A stretch of DNA of 18,405 nucleotides from JBIICS01 sp044238735 (GTDB taxonomy: Bacteria > Bacteroidota > Bacteroidia > UBA4408): assembly GCA_044238735.1 (NCBI GenBank), contig JBIICS010000049.1:1-18405 (forward strand), in the 5' to 3' direction. This document shows, in pieces, positions 6,925 through 14,600 of this stretch; position 1 is the stretch's first letter; the number at the start of each line of letters is the position of its first letter. The notes under the pieces are model-generated. The model was not told the DNA's origin, made no database searches, and saw only the letters and a program-made list of their open reading frames with translations. Made by a program: the position numbers and the translations under genes.

Positions 6925-7617
6925 ATGAAAAAAGTAGTTGTACTAACCGGCGCCGGCATTAGCGCCGAAAGTGGATTAAAAACCTTTCGCGACAGCGATG
7001 GGTTATGGGAGAATTATAATATATATGATGTTGCCACACCACAAGCCTGGCAAAAAGATCCGGCTTTAGTACAAGAATTTTACAATGCCCGTCGCAAACA
7101 AATTATAGACGCTAAGCCCAATGCGGCTCATCATGCGTTAATGCAATTAGAAGAAGATTTTGATGTGCATATTATTACACAAAATATAGATGATTTACAT
7201 GAAAGAGCGGGTTCACGAAAGATTCTTCATTTACACGGGGAGATAACCAAAGCCCAGAGCACCCGAGATCAGACCTTAATTTATCCGGTAAAAGGGTGGG
7301 AAATAAAGATGGGAGACACCTGCGAAAAGGGCTCCCAGTTGAGGCCATTTATTGTGTGGTTTGGAGAATCGGTTCCTAAAATGGATGAGGCAATCGCAAT
7401 AGCCTCAAAAGCGGATGTTTTTTTAATAGTTGGAACCAGCTTACAAGTTTACCCGGCTGCGGGTTTATACCAGTATCTTCCCCACCATACACCCATTATT
7501 ATAGTTGACCCGGCCCATTTGCCCCTAAATTTGGGAAAAAACGTTAAACACATTAAAAAAGGGGCCTCCGAAGGCATGCTGGAAGTGCCGGAAATACTGA
7601 AGAACTTGAAAAATTAA
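6925..7617 (+). CDS. NAD-dependent protein deacylase of the sirtuin family (CobB/SIRT5-like, lacking the zinc knuckle)
   Basis: The product is 230 residues, the compact sirtuin length. NAD-binding and catalytic motifs are intact: GAGISAESGLKTFRD (10-23), TQNIDDLHERAG (85-96), the catalytic His104 in LHLHGE, GTSLQVYPAAG (170-180) and the terminal IIIVDP strand. Tyr53 and Arg56 in FYNARR are the pair that, in E. coli CobB and human SIRT5, bind succinyl or other acidic acyl groups, so desuccinylase activity is plausible. The usual two Cys-x2-Cys zinc pairs are missing: between residues 105 and 140 only one cysteine (Cys133, GDTCEKGSQLRP) remains, as in a zinc-less subfamily I associate with Bacteroidota. 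It removes acyl groups from lysine using NAD and releases nicotinamide. It stands alone between the repeat region and tRNA-Val. Confidence 0.93.
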   Translation: MKKVVVLTGAGISAESGLKTFRDSDGLWENYNIYDVATPQAWQKDPALVQEFYNARRKQIIDAKPNAAHHALMQLEEDFDVHIITQNIDDLHERAGSRKILHLHGEITKAQSTRDQTLIYPVKGWEIKMGDTCEKGSQLRPFIVWFGESVPKMDEAIAIASKADVFLIVGTSLQVYPAAGLYQYLPHHTPIIIVDPAHLPLNLGKNVKHIKKGASEGMLEVPEILKNLKN

Positions 7618-7633
7618 GAATTTCTTATTTTTT

Positions 7634-7664
7634 TTTGGTTAATTACAAAAACCCTTTATATTTG
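7634..7664 (+). promoter_or_regulatory. Bacteroidota-type promoter of tRNA-Val
   Basis: TTTG at 7634-7637 (-33) and TATATTTG at 7657-7664 (-7, exact TAnnTTTG) are separated by 19 bases, the expected spacing for the primary sigma factor of this phylum. Transcription would start near 7670, about 17 bases before the mature tRNA. This is the clearest promoter in the window. Confidence 0.85.
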
Positions 7665-7686
7665 CAGTCCCAAAACAAGGGTTTTT

Positions 7687-7761
7687 GGGAGCATAGCTCA
7701 GCTGGTTCAGAGCATCTGCCTTACAAGCAGAGGGTCACAGGTTCGAATCCTGTTGCTCCCA
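7687..7761 (+). tRNA. tRNA-Val (anticodon UAC)
   Basis: The acceptor stem GGGAGCA (7687-7693) pairs with TGCTCCC (7754-7760), followed by the discriminator A. The D-arm has TAGCTCAGCTGGTTCAGAGCA. The anticodon stem TCTGC / GCAGA encloses the loop CTTACAA, giving anticodon TAC at 7722-7724. The T-arm is ACAGG-TTCGAAT-CCTGT. The 3' CCA is not encoded (the DNA reads ACAAAA), so it must be added after transcription. There is no variable-arm extension. A strong promoter precedes it and a terminator follows, so it is a single-gene transcript. Confidence 0.97.
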
Positions 7762-7770
7762 CAAAATTAA

Positions 7771-7795
7771 AGCCTGATAATAATCAGGCTTTTTT
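7771..7795 (+). terminator. Rho-independent terminator of the tRNA-Val transcript
   Basis: AGCCTGAT (7771-7778) pairs perfectly with ATCAGGCT (7783-7790) around AATA and is followed by five T. The rest of the gap to the convergent gene ending at 7983 is AT-rich and shows nothing I can identify. Confidence 0.9.
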
Positions 7796-7982
7796 ACTTT
7801 CTGTAATCTTCGATTTTGCTTACCCACTCATTCTCCTCTCTTACGCAAAAAAGATATGCTCTACTCTCTTAAATCAGTTTTTCTTGAAGTGGTAAAACCC
7901 TTTTTAAATTGTGCTCTTTAAAGATATTGCTCAACCTGGGATAAATGGTATAAAAAAGTTTCTGTTTGCCTAGTTATTTGCA

Positions 7983-8681
7983 CTAAATTTCTTGATTATT
8001 AAAAAGCCGATTAGCCTTACCTAAAATTAATTGGTCGTTTAAGCCTTTACGTTCTATTTTCACTTTAAAGTTTTCATCAATAGAGAAGACGGGATATGAG
8101 CCTTGCTCGTTAGTGTTTAACTTACTATGAACAAATAATTTTATATTTCTTTCTTTTGCAAATTGTAATGCCTTTTGTTTAGAGGTTATGCTGCCGGCAA
8201 TATCCCCACTTATATTTGCACTTGAGCAGATAGGTGAAAAGTATTTAAATGAAAAATAAGGGGAGGGTTCCATGAATTTACTTAACTCATTTTCCAGCTG
8301 ATTAAAAATGTTTCGGTAAAAAGGGCGCTTAATTAATACCTGGTGAGTTCCATTGCATATTAAGGCATTATTGGTTTCTCTTTTTTCCAACAAAAAGCGG
8401 ATAAATGAACCCTCAAACGTTTCAAATACCTGCTCTTTTAATGAAAATAATTGGTTTGGGATTGCATAATCTAAAATTTGGTGTGAACCTAAAACTGAAC
8501 TGTAAAATTTATGAGGCAAGCGATTTTTAGCGGCATCAATAGCCTTAACACCTTGCTTAGAGTTGGCTGCTACCAAACCGTACACACCGGAAAATTCGAA
8601 CATAAAAACCGGATAACTTGTTTTAAACAAGTTAAACACTTCATTCATGAAAGAATCGTCACTTGAATATAGCTCCTTCAT
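7983..8681 (-). CDS. Divergent YrdC/Sua5-fold protein (threonylcarbamoyl-AMP synthase-like)
   Basis: The product is 232 residues. Landmarks of the TsaC/YrdC/Sua5 fold appear in the right order: a first strand ending in GVYGLVAAN (32-40; family P-T-E-x-x-Y-G-L), AAKNRLPHK (51-58; family K-x-R), CSSANISG (152-159; family P-S-A-N-x-S-G), and a late strand SYPVFSIDENFKVKIERKG resembling the family segment S-T-x-V-D ... I-x-R-x-G. The PTE/PTD triad before YGL is absent (FMFEFSG), and the segment between K-x-R and SAN is long and unusual. It may therefore have lost or changed the reaction of making threonylcarbamoyl-AMP for tRNA t6A, and be a binding protein or a paralogue of the housekeeping enzyme. 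It starts three bases after the hybrid kinase stop codon, so the two are one transcript and probably work together. Confidence 0.7.
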   Translation of the reverse strand: MKELYSSDDSFMNEVFNLFKTSYPVFMFEFSGVYGLVAANSKQGVKAIDAAKNRLPHKFYSSVLGSHQILDYAIPNQLFSLKEQVFETFEGSFIRFLLEKRETNNALICNGTHQVLIKRPFYRNIFNQLENELSKFMEPSPYFSFKYFSPICSSANISGDIAGSITSKQKALQFAKERNIKLFVHSKLNTNEQGSYPVFSIDENFKVKIERKGLNDQLILGKANRLFNNQEI

Positions 8682-8684
8682 CTA

Positions 8685-10766
8685 CTATTCGGTTTCAGCG
8701 TCTATTAATAATTGATTGCAAATTTCTTCAAGAAGATGAAGCTTTAATTCTGCATCAAACCATTCCTGATTTTCATTATCAAACTTCTCAAAATAAAGAC
8801 TCAAATCGGCAGCATCATTCAAACTGAATAAACGAAAAGAGGATTTCACTTTATGACCAAGCTTATTTACATCTTCTTTGTTTTTTGCTAAAATTGATTG
8901 TTTAAGTAACAATATATTTTTGTGTAACTCTCTCAAAAAGATCTCAACTAATTTATTGGCTTGATCCGTTTTGCCTCCTGCCAATTCAAGTGCTTTTGTT
9001 TTTAAAAACTCCAAAGAATACTGAGGAATATCTTTAGGTTTGGAGAAATTAACTTTATTTGAATTCAGTTCTGCATCCGGCTGTTCAGTGAAATTTAAAA
9101 CAATGGACAATTTATTAATTAATTGTTCTTCGGTAAAAGGCTTTGACATATAATCATTAATCCCCACCGCATAGCAAGCCTCGATATCTTTCTGAACGGT
9201 ATTTGCCGATTGCGCAACTATGGGGGTATTTAAATTTAACTCCTCCCGAATAATTTTTGCAGCAGTAATTCCATCCATAACCGGCATCTGAATATCCATT
9301 AATATCAAATCGAATTCGCTTAATTTGCAAAAGTTTATCGCATCCTGTCCGTTTTCTGCTATTTCACACACTACCTCGTTTTTCTCCAGAAGTGTTCGAA
9401 GGTATAGCGCATTAACCGGATTGTCCTCTGCAACCAATATTCGTTTTCCTTTAAGATGAAACTGTTGGGTGGCTATAGTTACAACCGGACTTGCTTTAGC
9501 TTTTGCAAACTCCAACTCAACCGAAAATAAACTACCCACATTTAACTCGCTATGAGCATTGATTTTGCCGCCCATCTTTTCAACCAATTCTCTCGTAATA
9601 TATAAACCTAACCCCGAACCTCCATGCTTTCGGGCAATTGAGTCATCGGCCTGAACAAATTTCTTAAAAACATCTTCCTCTTTTGAACTGTCAAATCCAA
9701 TACCGGTATCTGAAACACAAAAACGAATCAATTGCTTTTGATTATCAGTATTTAATAATTTAGCGCTCAACTCAATACTACCGGATGAGGTAAACTTAAT
9801 TGCGTTACTTAACAGATTATTAAATATTTGAGAGAACCGCAAGGAGTCTCCAATTACATTCTCATGAATAGCAGAATCGAAAACGAAACGAAACTGTAAT
9901 GATTTCTGTTCTGCCTGCATACTGTGCGAACCGCTTATAGTCTGTAAAGTATCTTTAATATTAAACGGAAACTTTACTAACTCAAAATCTTCTGATTGTA
10001 CCTTAGAAATATCTAAAATATCATTAATTAAATGAAGCAATAAATTCGCCTGGTTATTGATGATATCTACATATTTTTTTTGAACACCAAACAAATTTGT
10101 TTCATCTAATAATTTAGACATTCCGATAATTCCATTTAAGGGTGTTCGCATCTCATGGCTCATCTTGGCAATAAAATTTTGCTGAGCATTACCGGCATCC
10201 TGAATCTTTTTCATAGACAACTTGATGTTGTGTATGTATTCTTTCTCCGACTCGGCAAAAACGATATTAGAATAAAGATTACCAGCTAAACGACAAACCA
10301 GCTCCAGAATATTCTTGTGTTCATCTTTGAAGAAATAAGGCTCCGAACTAGCAAATCCAAATGCCCCTAAGGATCGATCGGCGGTTGCAATAGGCATCCA
10401 TAAACGCGATTTTACCTCAAAGGCTCTCTTGCCAGATTTAACATAATAGGGGACCGGCTGCGTGCTCATATCCTCTACATAAATAGGTTTACGGTTTTTA
10501 AATACCCACCCCGGGTGTCTTTCCAGCGCAGTATCCTCACTGTATTTTTTATCTTCTTCGGTAAAGCCTTTGTTGGCATATAAGCGAAGTTTATTCTGCT
10601 TAAAGTCCCATAAAAAGATAGAACTGTAAGGCACCTCTATAAAATCGTCAACCACTTTAAATAAAGCATCCGATATACTTTGTGCATCACGAGCAGTTGC
10701 CAACTCTTCCGCAATACTACTTAAAATGGCGAGCGTTTCTTTTTTTGATGTATCCAATGAATTCAA
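8685..10766 (-). CDS. Cytoplasmic hybrid sensor histidine kinase (GAF-HisKA-HATPase-REC-HPt)
   Basis: The product is 693 residues with no signal peptide or membrane segment. A GAF sensor domain covers about 20-170. The dimerisation/phosphoacceptor domain starts at 195, with His204 in AKMSHEMRTPLNGIIG. The ATPase domain (300-420) has N-box NNLLSNAIKFT, G1 DTGIGFD and G2 GGSGLGLYI. The receiver domain (441-560) has the acidic pair Glu447-Asp448, phosphoacceptor Asp491 in MDIQMPVMDG, Ser520 in place of the usual Thr, and Lys542. A C-terminal HPt domain (590-690) has His638 in GHKVKSS. All residues needed for a His-Asp-His relay are present. There is no DNA-binding output and no response regulator in the window, so the final acceptor is elsewhere, or the YrdC-like protein encoded three bases downstream is involved. 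The GAF ligand cannot be predicted. Confidence 0.93.
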   Translation of the reverse strand: MNSLDTSKKETLAILSSIAEELATARDAQSISDALFKVVDDFIEVPYSSIFLWDFKQNKLRLYANKGFTEEDKKYSEDTALERHPGWVFKNRKPIYVEDMSTQPVPYYVKSGKRAFEVKSRLWMPIATADRSLGAFGFASSEPYFFKDEHKNILELVCRLAGNLYSNIVFAESEKEYIHNIKLSMKKIQDAGNAQQNFIAKMSHEMRTPLNGIIGMSKLLDETNLFGVQKKYVDIINNQANLLLHLINDILDISKVQSEDFELVKFPFNIKDTLQTISGSHSMQAEQKSLQFRFVFDSAIHENVIGDSLRFSQIFNNLLSNAIKFTSSGSIELSAKLLNTDNQKQLIRFCVSDTGIGFDSSKEEDVFKKFVQADDSIARKHGGSGLGLYITRELVEKMGGKINAHSELNVGSLFSVELEFAKAKASPVVTIATQQFHLKGKRILVAEDNPVNALYLRTLLEKNEVVCEIAENGQDAINFCKLSEFDLILMDIQMPVMDGITAAKIIREELNLNTPIVAQSANTVQKDIEACYAVGINDYMSKPFTEEQLINKLSIVLNFTEQPDAELNSNKVNFSKPKDIPQYSLEFLKTKALELAGGKTDQANKLVEIFLRELHKNILLLKQSILAKNKEDVNKLGHKVKSSFRLFSLNDAADLSLYFEKFDNENQEWFDAELKLHLLEEICNQLLIDAETE

Positions 10767-11079
10767 TATATAGCTTAAAATTAAAATTTATATTTGGCAT
10801 TAGCGCCTAATAAAAATATTATACTTAACAGTTTTCAGTCCTTAATGTTTTAAATTCATCTTTATTAGTTAATTATCTTTTCTGCTTTTTTATTCAAACT
10901 TGTTAATTGGGGCAAAAAAGTTTAAATTTATTAGATGGTAGGTTAAACTTAAAGTTTTAATTAAAGCGATATTGTAAAGTATTATAATTTACCTAATCTA
11001 ACACTCTGATTAATTGTTTCTGATTAAATTTAGAATATTTACGTTTTTCAATTATTTATCCCATAATTAAATTAAATAA
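10767..11079. other. AT-rich intergenic region between divergent genes
   Basis: This 313-base gap separates the minus-strand kinase operon from the plus-strand small membrane protein, so it must hold promoters for both. A plus-strand TATATTTG box lies at 10789-10796 but has no -33 partner and is about 280 bases before the next start codon. I found no clear minus-strand box, hairpin or coding frame. Confidence 0.5.
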
Positions 11080-11433
11080 ATGGGCTGTTTAAAAGCAATA
11101 CTTTTTGTGATAGTTATAGTTATTTTTCTGGGTTTGCTTGCTGCAGTTTTTAATGTTGGTCAAGTGAATTCTAATTCAAATGAAGATAGTACTCTTAATG
11201 TTGAAACTACGAATACCGGTAACGTTGTAAACCCTTCAGCCGACGAGGACGGATACACCTATGTAAACGCTTATGTAGACAAAAATGGAAAATATCACAA
11301 GGGGCATGCTCGAAAAAAAGGCTCAAGCTATAAATCAAATGCTTATAAAAGCCGTTCTAAAAGCCGATATTATTATAAAACACACAAAAACTCCATTAAA
11401 GAAAGACGTAAAAGAAGAAGTAAATCGGATTAA
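11080..11433 (+). CDS. Small membrane-anchored protein with a basic C-terminal tail, function unknown
   Basis: The product is 117 residues. Residues 4-27 form a single hydrophobic segment (LKAILFVIVIVIFLGLLAAVF), either a membrane anchor or an uncleaved signal. A Ser/Asn/Thr-rich spacer (28-60) follows. Residues 64-80, YVNAYVDKNGKYHKGHARK, resemble the short motif Y-V-x-x-Y-x-R-K-D-G-T-x-V-x-x-H-x-R found in many small bacterial surface proteins. The last 35 residues are very rich in Lys, Arg, Ser and Tyr. With the anchor at the N-terminus the basic tail would face the periplasm and could contact peptidoglycan, lipopolysaccharide or nucleic acid; this is inference. It is followed by 177 AT-rich bases with no clear terminator before the large T9SS protein. 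Confidence 0.75.
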   Translation: MGCLKAILFVIVIVIFLGLLAAVFNVGQVNSNSNEDSTLNVETTNTGNVVNPSADEDGYTYVNAYVDKNGKYHKGHARKKGSSYKSNAYKSRSKSRYYYKTHKNSIKERRKRRSKSD

Positions 11434-11585
11434 CAGGCAATTACAATAAATTAAATTTTAATCTTCCATTTTCTCTTTATCAGAACTCAAGTGTTCCATC
11501 TTGTTTTTAACAATAATCAATCAAAAAAATGTGTTTTATAAATTAGGCATAAGTCTAAAAAAGTATGGGCTTAGCAATTAATTAT

Positions 11586-11593
11586 TAAATTTG
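11586..11593 (+). promoter_or_regulatory. -7 box of the large T9SS protein gene
   Basis: TAAATTTG is an exact TAnnTTTG match 17 bases before the ATG at 11611. A -33 TTTG is not evident at the usual distance. The leader would be about 12 bases. Confidence 0.5.
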
Positions 11594-11610
11594 CTCTTTT
11601 AAATTTTATC

Positions 11611-14600
11611 ATGAAAAGCATCCTCTTTACCTTAATTTTTCTGTGTGTAGTTAATCCTCTTTTTTCACAAGATCTTTGGAAAAATTTACCGCCTTCCGAA
11701 CTAGGAAATATTCAAAACAGTTATAATTCCAGTATTATTTTTAAAGGCTATTTATATGCAGCCGGGGCTAATAAAATAAGTAATACTCCTGTATTACGTA
11801 GAACTCCTAACGGAGGACCCGCTAACTGGGAAAACATTCCCTTTAGCTTTGGCTGGCGAATTAACGCACTTACTACCGCTTCATTAAATGGTACAGACTA
11901 TTTATTTGCACTTACCGACTCGAGCACCAATAATGGAGAATCTTCTGCTGTTATTAGAAGTACGGATGGTATTCATTGGCAGGCAATCTCCAGATACGGA
12001 AATGGTGTTTTTGATAATTATGATGCAAAGATTATCATTCCTTTTAAGGGTTCTGGAACAGCTGATTCATTATATGTGGTGTATAACAACTCCTATGGCG
12101 TTAGAGTTTACCGAACCTCAATTGATAATTCAGATACCAGTAACTGGACTTTAGTAGCGGATATTGGGCAATTATTCCGCGGAAATAGCGAGAGTTCGAT
12201 GTATGGCACTGCCAAAGATGCTTTTGTTTGGCAAAATAAATTATATATCTTATTGGATGGAACATTGGTTTATACTGATAACGGTACCAACTGGCAAATC
12301 GTTAGATCGGTTGAGCCTTATTATTCATTAGGGAATTTCTCAACTGCTATTGCTTATAATAATGGCATTTTTATTGGAATCAATCAATATAGCGGGGCAC
12401 TTTTAATTAAATCAAACGACCTGAATACCTGGTCTGTTCTTGATAATACTGCAAAGCCCATCTCCAATTTTAGTGATAGTGCTGCAAATCCAACCGGAAC
12501 ATTCGTTGAAATTAACAATAAGCTATACGGCGCAAGCCGATTTGGTGGCACCTTTAACTCTGGTGCTATTTATGAATTTGATAAAAGCAATTCGAAAATT
12601 TCAACTTTAAAATCGCTAAATCCATCTACTGGAGAAATTGCTTCCAGTGGTTTAATTTCTGATAATAACGGTAATTTATATGGACTTACCCAAACAGGAG
12701 GTCTTTACGAATACGGTACCCTTTATAGTTATAGTCTAGCTCAAGACACACTTCAAGTTTTATATCATTTTAATGGAAGTGATGGTGCAAGTCCAACAGG
12801 TGACCTTGTTTTGATTGGAAATACTATATACGGGACAACCCAACAAGGGGGTCTAAATAATTTAGGTGTATTTTTTAAATTTAATATTTCAACCCAAACT
12901 TTTACAAAACTATTCGATTTTGATCAGGGAATTTCAGGCTCTAATCCCAGGGGGGGATTAACTTATGATGGTATCTCCAAAATTTTTGGCGTAAGTCCCT
13001 CTGGCGGTGAATTTGGTTTTGGAATTCTTTATTCGTTTGATATTGTTAATTCAACTTTTAATAAATTATTTGATTTTAACAACAATTTTGGATCCTATCC
13101 AATTTATACGCCTGTTTTTGGTTCAGATGGACATCTTTACGGTATTACAGATGATAATTCCAATTATACCTCCACTATATACCGATACGATACTTTAAGC
13201 GCAACCATGAGCTTTGCAGCCGAGCTTAATCCTGGTTCTATTGGTAAATCTCCAACCAGTAAAATGTTTCTTAATCCGGCTAATAATAAATTCTATTTTG
13301 GTGTCGGATTTTCTTATGGCAACTACACTGGAAATATTATTGAATTTGATCCTGCTTTGCAAACATCGTCTATTGTTTTTTCTAATAAAGATTATTCTGG
13401 AACCAACTGTAAAAGTATTCATTGGGACGGGAACGATTTAATCGCTATTTATTCGGATGGGGGAATAGGCAACAGAGGGGCTATCTCTCGCTACACTCCC
13501 GGGCTACCTAATCCGCTTCCCGGATTTGAAAATGGCAAGATTAATGAAATCAATAACCTGGAAGTGATTAACGGAACCTTATATCTGAGTACCTATGGTA
13601 ATACATGTGGTATTCAGCCTCGCTTATCTGAAAATACTTTTAGTAATTGCGATGATATCTTATTAATCCTAAAAACAAATACAGGTGATTTATTTAGCGA
13701 ATCCGGTAACATCATTGGGCCTAAGTTTCCTGGTAGATCATACACCATGAGCTTAATTGGTAATCATCTTTATGCCTTCGGAAACGGTTATTATGAGTCC
13801 GGTATTATTCGATTATGTACAACCGGTAATCCACCCGAAATTAATTTTGCACCAAACTCCAGCATTTGTGAAGGCGAGACCTTAACGCTTGACGCCGGAA
13901 ATCCCGGTTCAACTTATGTTTGGTCATCATCCGAAACCTCTCAACAAATAACTGCCAACAATAACGGATTATATTCTGTATTTATTACTAGTCCGCAAGG
14001 GTGCTTTGGTTATGGCGAAACATTTGTAAGCAACAGATTTAAACCGGATAGTCTGTTACTTTCTGTTAGTAGTTCTTCGAAACTTTGTTCAGGAGATACA
14101 TTAACCGCATCATATACATCTAACGAACCTTTCCCAAATAGAGTACGCTTAAATGGTATTGACGGATATTTGGCTACGCCCAATCTTTCAAACTTTGTAA
14201 ACGACGAATCCTATACGCTTGAAATATGGGTTAAACCATTAGGCCCGGGTGTTGTGGTAACTGAATACGATCAGTTTAATTCCAGAGGCTTTTGGAATAA
14301 CAACCAATTGGAAATTGCTGCCAACGGAGATGTATACGCTTCTACAAAAGGGCTTAATGCGATTATAATCGGAAATATTCCATTTAATCAATGGTCTCAT
14401 TTAGCTATACGTTATAATATTCAGGACTCTACTTTAAATGGATTTATAAATGGAGTAAAATCCGCAACTAATACACGCGGACTTCGCGATAAAGTTTTTG
14501 GTTATCCTTACTATAGTGCTTTAAACTATTGGTTTGGCAGAGGAGACTCTATATACACACTAAATAACAACAAACACTTTTCAGGCAGAATGGCAAATAT

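Noticed and set aside
7635..7895. Plus-strand open frame of 86 codons
   Set aside because: It runs straight through tRNA-Val, its promoter and its terminator and has no protein-like pattern.
13195..13441. Overlapping open frames on both strands inside the T9SS gene
   Set aside because: They are out-of-frame readings of a clear multidomain protein.
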